A stretch of 56,725 nucleotides of DNA from the NCBI GenBank assembly GCA_026981985.1, contig JALSHZ010000093.1:1-56725 (forward strand), given 5' to 3'. The stretch comes from Gammaproteobacteria bacterium (lineage in GTDB: Bacteria > Pseudomonadota > Gammaproteobacteria > UWMA-0217). Both the position numbers and the translations under genes were made by a program. Every line of letters starts with the position of its first letter. Position 1 is the stretch's first letter. Positions 1 through 9,120 of the stretch are shown one piece after another. Below the pieces are notes generated by a model. That model saw only the letters and a program-made list of their open reading frames with translations, made no database searches and was not told the DNA's origin.

Positions 1-214
1 CTATAGAATGATGATGCTTCTGAGGCAGGGGTTTGAAGCTAATCCCTGGATTGCCGAAAAAGCAGGAAAAATACGCAAAAACCCTGTCAAGCTTTTTTTA
101 TGGTTTTTTTGCGCTGAGTAGTTACAATTGACTCCGGGTATTCGCGCATCGATTCCGGTTTCATAGTGCTTCCTGTCTGATTAAACAAGGCGGGGCAACC
201 GGAGATAAGAACAA
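1..214. other. intergenic region upstream of the chemoreceptor, with a lone MITE terminus
   Basis: No gene is visible. Bases 113-125 read GCTGAGTAGTTAC, the exact 13-bp right terminus of the MITE described at 15849-15989, but the sequence to its left does not resemble the element interior and no partner terminus is present in the window. It is most simply a remnant or the end of a diverged relative. GGAG at 201-204 is the ribosome binding site for the gene starting at 215. Confidence 0.5.
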
Positions 215-1507
215 ATGAAATTCGACAGGGAGGCGCTCGTCTCACCCAAATTACTTGCTGCTGGCAGTATTCTACTGTTGTGTTTGAGCGTGATTGCTTG
301 GCTCTACTTCAATACACACGCCACGGCGACCGAGATCATCCAGCTACTGCAACAGCCGCCCCTCGGATCGCAAGATGATTTGCGTTTGCACGAATTGATG
401 GCTCAGCGAGATTCGGGGCATTGGGTCTTGATCATTGCCATGGGCATTTTCATGATTCTTATAGCCGTTGTCTCGGTTGCGGTATCCCAAAGTATTATCG
501 GGCCGTTGCGACGCACGATCGAATACGCCGATGGTATTGCAAAAGGACAGCTCGGTGAGCGGGCAAGCTATTGGGCTTCTGGTGAAGTCGCCAATGTCAG
601 AGATGCTGTCAGTGATATGCAGGAACGACTGACAGCTGTTGTTGGGGATGTGTCAGACGCTGCAAGCAAGGTTCATGTTGGGACGGATAGCATTCAGCAA
701 TCATCGCTTGCATTGCATCAGCACCTGGAAGAACAGACAGGGAGTCTTGAACGGGTGACGGGTCAGATGAAGAGTATCGCCGAATCAATGCGTAACAAGG
801 CGGAAGAGTCGCTCAAGATCGACGGTTTGGTCCGGGAAACGCACGTCAGCATCCGAAGCGGTGGAGAGATCGTCAAAAAAACGGTGACTGCGATGGAGGA
901 GATCCGCGATTCCAGTGCTGAGATCAAGGATATCGTCGGCATCATCGATGAGATTGCGTTTCAGACGAACCTTCTTGCGCTCAATGCCGCAGTAGAAGCG
1001 GCGCGTTCCGGAGAGCATGGGCGTGGGTTTGCAGTTGTAGCAAACGAGGTAAGAAATCTGGCGCAACGAAGTGGGCAAGCTGCGAGCCAGATCAAGGCGC
1101 TGATCGAAGACAGCGTCGCCAAAGTTGAGGAAGGGTCCAGGCTGGCGAGTGCCTCGGGTGATACGCTGGCTGAGATATTAGCGCGGTTCGATCAGGTGAC
1201 AGAGTGCGTATCGAAACTGACGCGGCAGACGGAGCTGGATGCGGCGGAGGTCGATACCATTGTCTCGGATGTCAACGATGTCGAAAGGGTAATGGCAGCC
1301 GGACAGTCGTTGGTCAAGCGTGTTGATGCCAGTAGCCGCGGGTTGGAACAGTCGTCTTCAGATCTGAACCACATTGTTGGCTATTTCCAGGTGAGGTCAA
1401 ACAAAGGTCCGGTAACCGATCAGATTGACACCACCGAAAGCCTCTCAGCTGTTGGAAGCCAGGATGCCAGTACGCGCGCCGCCTTACGACGGCAGAGCGC
1501 AGCATAG
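215..1507 (+). CDS. methyl-accepting chemotaxis protein
   Basis: Chemoreceptor of 430 residues that would signal to the CheA/CheW array from the inner membrane. It has a transmembrane segment at about residues 14-33, a periplasmic part of only about 35 residues, a second membrane helix at about 72-92, a HAMP linker to about 145, and a long helical signalling domain. The highly conserved hairpin tip is clear from E246 ([19 protein letters not shown]). The very short periplasmic loop argues against a classical ligand-binding domain; it may sense something in the membrane or through another protein. GGAG ten bases upstream supports the ATG. No che genes lie nearby, so it is an orphan receptor here. 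The family call is firm; the stimulus is unknown. Confidence 0.95.
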   Translation: MKFDREALVSPKLLAAGSILLLCLSVIAWLYFNTHATATEIIQLLQQPPLGSQDDLRLHELMAQRDSGHWVLIIAMGIFMILIAVVSVAVSQSIIGPLRRTIEYADGIAKGQLGERASYWASGEVANVRDAVSDMQERLTAVVGDVSDAASKVHVGTDSIQQSSLALHQHLEEQTGSLERVTGQMKSIAESMRNKAEESLKIDGLVRETHVSIRSGGEIVKKTVTAMEEIRDSSAEIKDIVGIIDEIAFQTNLLALNAAVEAARSGEHGRGFAVVANEVRNLAQRSGQAASQIKALIEDSVAKVEEGSRLASASGDTLAEILARFDQVTECVSKLTRQTELDAAEVDTIVSDVNDVERVMAAGQSLVKRVDASSRGLEQSSSDLNHIVGYFQVRSNKGPVTDQIDTTESLSAVGSQDASTRAALRRQSAA

Positions 1508-1625
1508 GGTTATGCCCAGATAACTTGTCCGATCAGCCGTATCAGTGGTGGTTGTTTTGTGGCAGCAACCACTTGAAAAAAATCTGAAACGCACTATAGT
1601 GTCGCACCTGCTTTCGCAGCAGACC

Positions 1626-1701
1626 GCCGGCATAGCTCAGTTGGTAGAGCAACTGATTTGTAATCAGTGGGTCCCGAGTTCGACTCTTGGTGCCGGCACC
1701 A
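1626..1701 (+). tRNA. tRNA-Thr (anticodon TGT)
   Basis: A full cloverleaf can be folded: acceptor GCCGGCA pairs with TGCCGGC, the anticodon stem ACTGA/TCAGT encloses loop TTTGTAA giving anticodon TGT at 1659-1661, and the T arm contains GTTCGACTC. The 3' ACCA is encoded. It is followed within ten bases by a strong terminator. Confidence 0.97.
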
Positions 1702-1708
1702 TACAAAA

Positions 1709-1742
1709 CAAAGGCCCGACGTTTGTCGGGCCTTTTTGTTTT
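1709..1742 (+). terminator. Rho-independent terminator after tRNA-Thr
   Basis: A perfect 10-bp stem AAGGCCCGAC / GTCGGGCCTT with loop GTTT is followed by TTTTTG. An A-run on the other side makes it look bidirectional, so it may also end the convergent glycoside hydrolase gene, whose stop is at 1757. Confidence 0.9.
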
Positions 1743-1756
1743 CCCGTTCTTGGCCG

Positions 1757-3355
1757 TCATTCGGGCAGACGGCAATCGTTTACCGCTGAGCCTGTTGCAA
1801 TCCAGACGGGTTCAGCGCTGACAGAGATTCGACCGTCATCAGTTTCGTATGTATTACCCATTGGATCGCCAGCCCATAGCGTATTGCTGTTGGCGATGCC
1901 GAGACTGGTCAGTTCGATATTGGCGATCCCATCCGAGCGCTTCCAGGCGATGATGACGCGATCTTCGCCTTTCCTGAACGTGTAAGCCAAGACATCTCTG
2001 CCTGGCGCCAGTTGTCCATCCGGTTTGTATCCGTTCAGGCAGGAGAGCATTCTCGCATAGGCGACGCGGACGGGTTTCGAGTATCCCCAGTAGTCGATCA
2101 TGCCGAAGAAGTTTTCGGCGTAGTCATTGCCGACACCTCGATCGCGGTAGTTGTACCAGAAGATTTTCTCGACGCCAGTGTGCAATGCAATGGCGTGCAT
2201 CTTGAGCATATAGGTTACCGACTGGTAGCGTGTCAGCCCGGTCACATAGGCTTGTGTGTCAGGATAACCGAAGAATAGGCCTGGAGCATTGCCATGGTGG
2301 GGCGCACCTACCTCGGTGAACCAGATCGGCATGTCGAGGCCGTGGTTTTGCAGGATACCTCGTACTTGTCGTAAATAGTCGCTAAGCCACTGGTCGGGGG
2401 AGGGGAAATCAGGCCAGGCGTAGGGGTGTAGCGCCAGTATATCAAACAGCCGGGCGGCGTCGCTGGAGGCAAAAGCTTCGATATCTGCCAGGTCGCGATT
2501 CGCGATCTGGTAGGTGAAACGGGTTTCTGGCGCCTTGCGTTTGGCTGCTTTTCTTACAGCCTTCACCTTTGCTGTCAGGTTTTTCCAGTACCACGGTTGT
2601 TCATATTTTCCCTTGATATTTTCTTCCAGCCCCAACTCCCAGTATTTTCCTTGTGGCCAGGCCGCGAAGAAGTTCTCTGCCCGTGCTTCGAGCGCTTCGA
2701 GTTCGGCGCTGGAAACCGGTTTGCTGTCGTCGCTATCCCAGAACTCGCCATTGATCATGGGCAGTTCGATGAAACCGTTGGCGGCGCGGGTTTCCATTTC
2801 GTACTTCCACCACTTTGCGCTGGTGGTATGCCAGGTGAGCGTCTTTGTCCATGGGCCAAGCCATGGGTCTTCGAACCTGGCGTGTACCATGCCAAACGGT
2901 GAGCGCTCACCATTGGCTCGCAGGTTGTGGCGCGGCTCCGGCAAGATGGCAAAGCCCATTTCCCGTCGACCGCCGGCGAATCCTTCTTCGTCGTCGAGGT
3001 CGGGGCAGTCGGTGGTCAGCACCAGGCCAAGATAGCCGCCGACGCCGGAAAATGAGTTGATGGTTTTGTTCCGGTTCAGTGGCAGTGGTACCGGTTCCGT
3101 CAATGCTTCACCACGGAAGTCCTGCCAGTGATATTGCAGGCTACAGTCGTTCACCGAGTCGAATCGGAGGGTGATGGCAAATGGTTTGCCAGGGGATGCT
3201 GTCGCGCGTACTGAACCGCCGGGCAGGTCGTCACCGGTAGAGGATGCGGAACAGCCGCTGACTGCCACAAGCGCCGCGCAACAACAGAGTTGTATGAGCA
3301 GGCGGGAATGTTGGTGAAAACAATCGAGGACGAAAAGAACGCTGCGGTGACGCAT
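1757..3355 (-). CDS. lipoprotein glycoside hydrolase (clan A, GH39-like) of the exopolysaccharide locus
   Basis: Predicted secreted glycosidase of 532 residues. A signal segment ends in a lipobox (VAVSGC), so it is probably a lipoprotein. A TIM-barrel-like body follows, with WELGLEEN (resembling the acid/base WExxNEP motif of GH5/GH39 enzymes) and WFTEVG, whose Glu at about residue 348 would be the nucleophile. A small beta domain closes the protein. The ATG at 3355 is chosen because AGGAG lies ten bases upstream; an in-frame ATG at 3418 has no such site. It is convergent with tRNA-Thr and divergent from the barrel gene at 3597. In polymer loci such enzymes trim or release the polymer; the exact GH family and substrate are inference. 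Confidence 0.75.
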   Translation of the reverse strand: MRHRSVLFVLDCFHQHSRLLIQLCCCAALVAVSGCSASSTGDDLPGGSVRATASPGKPFAITLRFDSVNDCSLQYHWQDFRGEALTEPVPLPLNRNKTINSFSGVGGYLGLVLTTDCPDLDDEEGFAGGRREMGFAILPEPRHNLRANGERSPFGMVHARFEDPWLGPWTKTLTWHTTSAKWWKYEMETRAANGFIELPMINGEFWDSDDSKPVSSAELEALEARAENFFAAWPQGKYWELGLEENIKGKYEQPWYWKNLTAKVKAVRKAAKRKAPETRFTYQIANRDLADIEAFASSDAARLFDILALHPYAWPDFPSPDQWLSDYLRQVRGILQNHGLDMPIWFTEVGAPHHGNAPGLFFGYPDTQAYVTGLTRYQSVTYMLKMHAIALHTGVEKIFWYNYRDRGVGNDYAENFFGMIDYWGYSKPVRVAYARMLSCLNGYKPDGQLAPGRDVLAYTFRKGEDRVIIAWKRSDGIANIELTSLGIANSNTLWAGDPMGNTYETDDGRISVSAEPVWIATGSAVNDCRLPE

Positions 3356-3596
3356 TCGGTGTTGGCTCCTGGGGTACCTTATCCATGATTCGACAATGTT
3401 CTGCGTTGTTGGTTCCATGCTGTTGTTATCTCTGCCGCCTTGGGGGATATGTCACGTTTCTCTGTGCATGGCTGATTTATTTCTTCAGCCGCGACTCTGA
3501 ATACAGCAGAGATGCACCGTAGTTCATGCCGTATGGGTGTCTTCGGGGCTATGCTTTTCAATCGCTTGCAGATGCTAACGGACTCATATTTTCACA

Positions 3597-4796
3597 ATGT
3601 TTAGGGCTTTAAAGAGAACCTGTGGTGCCAGCTTGTTGCTGGGGCTGCTTCCATCCCTCCACGCCGGCCAATTGCCCGGCACGGCTGTGCGTTTTGAGCC
3701 TGCTGTCGGTGTTTCGGTTGTTCAAGATGACAATGTGTTTTTCCGCGAGGAGGATAAGATCGCCGATTCCAGCGTGATCATCAATCCACAGCTCAATATC
3801 AGCAGCGATCTGGGTATCGCCGGGGACTCGCTGGAGGTGGATATGGATTTTCGCAGAGAATCCTATTCTAGCGAGTCGAACCTGGACAATGACGAGTACA
3901 GGGTCGCGTTCGAAGGCGTCAAGATGATCACGAGGGCGCAGTATCTCGAATTGACGGTTGCTGCGGAGGAGAGCGTGCTGACCAGGAATGCTGCTGACAG
4001 TTTCGGCAAGCTGCCGGATACGCTCGAACAACGAGAAATGATGTTGGGGTACCACTATAAGGCAGGCTCGATTCCGCTTGCCTTGACCTTTGGGCGAGCC
4101 TCTTGGCGTTATGTCCGGCTTGGGTCCGAGCTTCATAACCCAACCGATTTGCGCGATCGTGATGAGACGCTGGCGACACTGCGCATTGGCTACGCGCCAA
4201 ATGAGGGGCGTGGTATCTATTTTCAGGTTGAGCGCGGCGAGATCACTGGCAAGGCAGATTCGACTGAGCTGGAAGATCGGGATGGTGAAACTATGGACTG
4301 GCGCCTTGGCTATCGCTTCAAGACGCCCGGTTTCATCGACCTGGAGGCCAATCTCGGCATGCACTCCCTGCAATATGACGATGCGAAGCTGGCCGATGTG
4401 GAGGAGTTCGTTCACTTGCTCCGCGTGGCATTCAGCCTGAGCTCGCTGACCAGGTTGACCTTCAATAGCAGCAATCAGGTCGAAATGACGCGTCTTGCCG
4501 GTAGCCCTGGTTATCAGTCCTTGAACAATACGCTGGCCTTGGAGCATGACTTCGGCAGACGTCTTCGGTTGCGTGTACAGCTGGCAAAGGGTACAGACAC
4601 GTTCCTGGATAGCGAGGTAGAGGACAAGACCTCGGAACAGGGTGTCTCGATCCGTTATTTGCTGGGGCGACGCTTCTCGCTATTTGCGTCGGCGGTGCAG
4701 GAGACGCGCCGAAGAAACAGGGTATCTGTGGATACCTTCGATGAATCCGAGGTTGAACGGGGTGTGATTTCGGCTGGCATTCGTTACGGACTGTGA
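3597..4796 (+). CDS. outer-membrane beta-barrel protein of the exopolysaccharide locus (BBP2-like)
   Basis: A 399-residue protein with an N-terminal signal peptide (hydrophobic stretch then SLHAGQ) and alternating amphipathic strands throughout, rich in short turns with D/N and ending in the aromatic-containing strand ISAGIRYGL. This matches the putative beta-barrel porin 2 type found in polysaccharide gene clusters (for example VpsM-like proteins). It sits directly upstream of the OPX and co-polymerase genes on the same strand, so it probably forms the outer-membrane pore or supports export of the polymer. Family placement is by overall pattern and context. Confidence 0.7.
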   Translation: MFRALKRTCGASLLLGLLPSLHAGQLPGTAVRFEPAVGVSVVQDDNVFFREEDKIADSSVIINPQLNISSDLGIAGDSLEVDMDFRRESYSSESNLDNDEYRVAFEGVKMITRAQYLELTVAAEESVLTRNAADSFGKLPDTLEQREMMLGYHYKAGSIPLALTFGRASWRYVRLGSELHNPTDLRDRDETLATLRIGYAPNEGRGIYFQVERGEITGKADSTELEDRDGETMDWRLGYRFKTPGFIDLEANLGMHSLQYDDAKLADVEEFVHLLRVAFSLSSLTRLTFNSSNQVEMTRLAGSPGYQSLNNTLALEHDFGRRLRLRVQLAKGTDTFLDSEVEDKTSEQGVSIRYLLGRRFSLFASAVQETRRRNRVSVDTFDESEVERGVISAGIRYGL

Positions 4797-4885
4797 GCTT
4801 GTTCGCATTGCAGCCGGGGGTGGGGATCGTTTTCCCCAAGGCGTGGTCTGTATAAGCGCCAGTTCGTGTTCAGGGGGAGTTTCAG

Positions 4886-5428
4886 GTGGTGAAGGTAAAA
4901 TCAGGTTTATTGCTGTTGTTGCTGGTTCCGGTGTTGTTGCTGTCGCAAATTGCCGCTGCGGATGACTATCGAGAATATCGCTTGGGTGTTGGTGACAAGG
5001 TCAAGGTCGATATTTTTGGGCACCCGGAATTGTCGGGTGATCTCGTGGTCAATGGTGGCGGGGATGTGGTGCTGCCCTTGATCAACGCTGTCAGTGCGGT
5101 GGGTCTGACAACCCATGAACTGGCGGAGCGTATTACCTGGAAACTGAAACCTGACTATCTGGTCAATCCCAGGGTCACGGTTGAGTTACTGGGTTATCGT
5201 CCCTACTACATTCTTGGCGAAGTCAATCGTTCGGGGAGCTTTCCCTATGTTGAGGGCATGACCGTACTCAACGCGGTCGCGCTGGCTGGTGGCTTTTCCG
5301 ACAGGGCGAATCGAAAGAAAATGCGTATCGAACGCAAGTTTGGTGAGGGACGGAAAAAGATCAAGGCCACGCCGAATAGCAAGGTACAGCCGGGCGATAT
5401 TATCGTCATCAAGGAGCGGTTTTTCTAA
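4886..5428 (+). CDS. short polysaccharide export (OPX, Wza-like) protein
   Basis: A 180-residue periplasmic export protein with a cleavable signal peptide ending IAAA-D and no lipobox cysteine. It then has a poly_export domain (about residues 28-105, starting YRLGVGDKVKVDIFG) and one SLBB domain (about 107-160, YYILGEVNRSGSFPYVEGMT). E. coli Wza is about twice as long and has a C-terminal helix that crosses the outer membrane; that part is absent here. The GTG at 4886 is preceded six bases upstream by GGGGGAG. Lying between a barrel gene and the co-polymerase gene, it likely bridges the inner-membrane complex to the separate barrel. Confidence 0.88.
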   Translation: MVKVKSGLLLLLLVPVLLLSQIAAADDYREYRLGVGDKVKVDIFGHPELSGDLVVNGGGDVVLPLINAVSAVGLTTHELAERITWKLKPDYLVNPRVTVELLGYRPYYILGEVNRSGSFPYVEGMTVLNAVALAGGFSDRANRKKMRIERKFGEGRKKIKATPNSKVQPGDIIVIKERFF

Positions 5429-5493
5429 ATACTGACAGGCTGAGTGGTAGCGCTTGGGAAAAAATACAAATCGATGTTCTGGGAATAATAACA

Positions 5494-7704
5494 ATGAAAT
5501 CAGAAACAGCCAGACGCCTGGAAGCCGATGAATCGAATACGTCCGGATTGACGATCAGAGAGCCTATTCCTGTGGTCGGACCTGCGCTGGGTTCAGCCGA
5601 TGAATTCAGCCTGCGTGATGTTTTTGCGGTATTCCGCGCGCATTTGCCGCTTTTTCTTGCCACCCTGCTATCCGTTCTCGGTGTTGGCCTCGTACTCGCG
5701 CTCATCACGCCGCCGTCGTATGAATCCACGGCAGTGATCAACCTCGAGGACCGATCCTCTTTCGTCAATACCGAGAAAATGCTTGGTGGTGAGGTGCCTG
5801 GTATCTCGCGTGATACCTCGGTACTTGAGTCGATGCCGCTGGCCATTCGTGTACTCGGGCGGCTGCAGGAGGAAAAAAGGCTGCCGCAGGCAGAGGGAAA
5901 GAAAATAGGCTCGATCCCGGCCGTACAGATCAAGCAATTCCGGCGCAAGCTCAAGGTAGAACACACACCCGGGTCGTCAGTGTATGCGATTTCCTACAAG
6001 GATACGGACCCCGAGTTTGCCGCGCGCGTGGTCAATCTGGTAGTAGAAGAGTTCCGCAACATGAAGAGCGAGCTGCTGGGTAAGCGCTATGCCACGGTGC
6101 GTGGCTCGATCAATCAGGAAGCCGAGCGTCTGCGCGACGAGGTTCGCAAGGCGGAAAAGAAAGTAGCCGACTACAAAAAGGCGCACGGGCTATCCGACAA
6201 TATCGGTATTGCATTGAAAATTCGTCAGGTCAGTGACCTCAACTCAGAGTTGAGGCAGGCCAAAACAGCGTTGCGCCAAATGGAATCCAAATGGAAGCAG
6301 CTTTCGGCATTGACCCAGTCGGGCAATACAGCGGCGATTGCCACCGTTGTCAATTCGGTACTGGTGCAGACGTTACGGGATAGACAGGTCGCCCTGAAAG
6401 CCAGAATTCGGGAGCTGGAGCAGGAGTATGGTGCGCGTCATCCCATCATGGCAGATGCTCGGGCCCAGCTCGAAGAGATCAATGGCAGCATTCGCCGTGA
6501 ACTCGATTTTCTGGTGGAGAATAGCCGCAACGACCTCCAGGCACAGAAGCAGAAGGTTGAGCTGCTGGTAGCTGACATCAAAAGGCTTGAGGAGGAAATT
6601 CTCCGGGCTCAGGAGGCATTGCTGCGCCTTGGGGACATGGAGCGTGATGCCGAGTCGAGTCGCAGAGTTCTGGAGCAATTCCTTGTCGCCGAAAAGCAGC
6701 ATAGTATCAGCGCCCAAAACCAGATAGCGCTGTCCAATCCGATTACCGTTATCTCCCGTGGGTTTGTTCCGGTCGAATCAGCGTTTCCGAATCCCCGTCA
6801 TATTTTGGTTCTGTTCGCACTTGCGGCGCCGATCCTGGCGACGATGATGGTTTTCTTTGCTGAACATTTCAATCCACGGCTTCGTAGCCGACAGCTGCTC
6901 ACGGAGACGCGATCCAATGAGCGCTTGTCTGGGCAACATGAGGTGGCGTCTGAGTCGGTCCCGCAGCCTGAGCCTGATGGCGATGATGATGTCCGTTTCA
7001 TTGGTGATACGGTGGTTCCATTACAGCAGGATGAACTGAGTGTTCCCATTCCCGGCGACGGGTTTACGATTGTTCCGGCGACCGAAATGGTGTCCAAGAT
7101 GCAATCCCGTTTTTCGGCGGCGGTGTCGCGTCTCAATGACGTGTTGATGGCCCGAATAGGGGAGACCGAACCCAAGGTGATTCTTGTGACATCGGTTGGT
7201 CGTAAGGGGGACAAGGTGTCGATTGCTGCTGCACTGGCGGCGCTGAATGCCGGGCGCGGGAAAAAGGTAATCGTCGTCGATATATCCATGGGCGAGGCGG
7301 AGCTGCACCGAGCATTTGCGCTGGAGCCGTCTCCGGGCATGAGCGAAGTGATGCACAAGAAGATGCCGTTGCTCAAGGCCTTTCAGACCGATTTTCGTAC
7401 CCACGTAAGCCTGTTTACGCGTGGGGCGCCGCTCAATAGCAGTGAAATGCCGAAGTTGATCGATGCGGCGCCGGCGTTGTTTACATTGTTGAAACGATAT
7501 TTCGATCAAATCTATGTCGTCGTCAGGGATATCAATGTGGCGGCGCAAGATGAGCTGTTCAGTGATCAGGTCGATCAGATTCTGTTGGTGATGGAACAAA
7601 ACGGAAACCAGCATGTCAAACTCACGTCCATGCTGCTCAAGTCGACTCTTGCGAGCGTCAAGGACAAGGTGGTTCCGGTCTATGTAGCTCGCCAGAACGG
7701 TTGA
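5494..7704 (+). CDS. Wzz-type polysaccharide co-polymerase fused to a degenerate tyrosine-kinase domain
   Basis: A 736-residue inner-membrane protein. The Wzz domain has a first membrane helix at about residues 50-72, a large periplasmic coiled-coil part (about 190-410), and a second helix at about 437-457 preceded by the proline-rich FPNPRH motif. The cytoplasmic part (about 540-736) aligns in layout with BY-kinases such as Wzc, but the Walker A region (residues 561-576, ILVTSVGRKGDKVS) lacks the GKS/T signature, the Walker B equivalent reads IYVVVRD, and there is no C-terminal tyrosine cluster (only one Tyr near the end). It probably controls chain length and export without autophosphorylation. 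It follows the OPX gene by 65 bp in the same direction. Confidence 0.88.
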   Translation: MKSETARRLEADESNTSGLTIREPIPVVGPALGSADEFSLRDVFAVFRAHLPLFLATLLSVLGVGLVLALITPPSYESTAVINLEDRSSFVNTEKMLGGEVPGISRDTSVLESMPLAIRVLGRLQEEKRLPQAEGKKIGSIPAVQIKQFRRKLKVEHTPGSSVYAISYKDTDPEFAARVVNLVVEEFRNMKSELLGKRYATVRGSINQEAERLRDEVRKAEKKVADYKKAHGLSDNIGIALKIRQVSDLNSELRQAKTALRQMESKWKQLSALTQSGNTAAIATVVNSVLVQTLRDRQVALKARIRELEQEYGARHPIMADARAQLEEINGSIRRELDFLVENSRNDLQAQKQKVELLVADIKRLEEEILRAQEALLRLGDMERDAESSRRVLEQFLVAEKQHSISAQNQIALSNPITVISRGFVPVESAFPNPRHILVLFALAAPILATMMVFFAEHFNPRLRSRQLLTETRSNERLSGQHEVASESVPQPEPDGDDDVRFIGDTVVPLQQDELSVPIPGDGFTIVPATEMVSKMQSRFSAAVSRLNDVLMARIGETEPKVILVTSVGRKGDKVSIAAALAALNAGRGKKVIVVDISMGEAELHRAFALEPSPGMSEVMHKKMPLLKAFQTDFRTHVSLFTRGAPLNSSEMPKLIDAAPALFTLLKRYFDQIYVVVRDINVAAQDELFSDQVDQILLVMEQNGNQHVKLTSMLLKSTLASVKDKVVPVYVARQNG

Positions 7705-7778
7705 TATCGATACCTATCAGCGGGTTTTCGTTCAGGCCGATCCCGGGGCATTGAACAGCTGATCTGCTTGGAGTATCG

Positions 7779-8936
7779 ATGAAAATACTGACAGTCATTG
7801 AAACGGGAGGAGGTGGTTCTGGTCGCCATATTCTCGACCTCGTAACGGGATTGGTTGCCAGCGGGCATGAGATCCATATCGTTTATTCGCCACTGCGGGC
7901 CGAAGCAGCTTTTGAGGCGAAGTTGCTGGCACTCAGCGGGGTAACGGTCGTATCGATGGATATCCGCAAGGCGGTTGGGATGCATGATCTCTCCGTGCTG
8001 CTCGAACTCCGGCGCTATATTCGTGACCATGGTCCCTTCGACATCGTGCATGGCCACAGCTCAAAAGGTGGTGCACTGGGGCGTTTGGCCGCCACCGGCA
8101 CCGCAGCAGCGCGGCTGTACACGCCGCACGGCTTGTACACTTTGAATCCGGTGTTGATGCCGGTGAAGAAGAAGGTCTACGGCATGATCGAAGCGCTGCT
8201 GGCGCGTACCATCAGTGATGGTGTCATTGCTGTTTCGGCAGAAGAGTTCGATCATGCGCTGGCGCTGGGAATTCCTGCCCAGAAAATGTACCTCGTTGGT
8301 AACGGGGTGGATCGTAGAGATACCGCTGAATTGGCAACGACCAGACGTGAGGTGAGGGCACGTCTGGGGGTGCCCGATGACCTGCCGGTGGTTGGTTTTG
8401 TCGGACGCTTTTGTACGGCGAAGGCTGCCGAGCGCTTTGTCGAGCTGGCAAGACGGATCCGCGATGCTGGTCAGGATGCCCGCTTCATCCTGTTGGGCTC
8501 AGGACGGACGGCTGGTGATATCAACAGCATGATTTCAGCCTATGGCCTCGATGACTATCTCCAGGTTTTTCCCAATGAGTCCGGGGAAGCGTTCATGCCT
8601 GCCTTTGACATCTATACTCTGACCAGCCGCTATGAGGCTATGCCTTATGTGTTGCTGGAAGCCCTGGCAGCAGGGCGCCCCATCGTGGCGACGGATGTTG
8701 GTGGGAGTCGGACTGCAGTCGATGATGGGGGCAATGGTTTCGTTGTACCACAGCAGGATGATGTGTCGGAGATGGCAGCCAAAGTATCCCTGCTACTGAC
8801 GGATCGCGCTCTGCGGCAAAAAATGGGGCATGCATCCTTCCGTAAGGCGCAGGACTTCAGCCTCGACAGCATGGTTCAGGGTACGACTGGTGTCTATGAA
8901 AGCGTCATTTCCCGGCCTATGGCCTATGCAACCTGA
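7779..8936 (+). CDS. glycosyltransferase family 4 protein
   Basis: A 385-residue GT-B enzyme expected to add a sugar to the lipid-linked repeat unit at the cytoplasmic membrane face. The N-terminal acceptor domain starts MKILTVIETGGGGSGRH and contains DIVHGHSSKGG. The C-terminal donor domain has VGFVGRF and the EX7E motif (EAMPYVLLE) followed by ALAAGRPIVATDVGG, typical of retaining GT4 enzymes. It closes the rightward barrel-OPX-PCP-GT group, 74 bp after the co-polymerase gene. The sugar cannot be told from sequence. Confidence 0.92.
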   Translation: MKILTVIETGGGGSGRHILDLVTGLVASGHEIHIVYSPLRAEAAFEAKLLALSGVTVVSMDIRKAVGMHDLSVLLELRRYIRDHGPFDIVHGHSSKGGALGRLAATGTAAARLYTPHGLYTLNPVLMPVKKKVYGMIEALLARTISDGVIAVSAEEFDHALALGIPAQKMYLVGNGVDRRDTAELATTRREVRARLGVPDDLPVVGFVGRFCTAKAAERFVELARRIRDAGQDARFILLGSGRTAGDINSMISAYGLDDYLQVFPNESGEAFMPAFDIYTLTSRYEAMPYVLLEALAAGRPIVATDVGGSRTAVDDGGNGFVVPQQDDVSEMAAKVSLLLTDRALRQKMGHASFRKAQDFSLDSMVQGTTGVYESVISRPMAYAT

Positions 8937-9120
8937 ATGGTGTCACGATGGTTGTTCGGCGGAGCCGTGCTCGCGCGGCACAAGGAAGTGCCGAGAACGC
9001 CAAACCTTGAGTCAGTTAGTCAGCCTGACTTTTGCATGATCACTGTTATCACCAGCCAGCTTTCGTTTTTTTCAAAGGGGACTGAGCGAGATTTTCGGGA
9101 ACCGGCCCCAGCATTCTGCG

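Noticed and set aside
182-208. TAAA-N15-GGAGATAA resembling a sigma-28 (FliA) promoter before the chemoreceptor
   Set aside because: The transcript would start at the start codon itself and the GGAG is better explained as the ribosome binding site; two of eight -10 positions also differ.
785-1505. Antisense frames within the chemoreceptor gene
   Set aside because: Shadows of the strongly conserved signalling domain on the other strand.
1626-1742. tRNA-Thr as an integration site of a genomic island
   Set aside because: No integrase and no second copy of the tRNA 3' end were found in the window.
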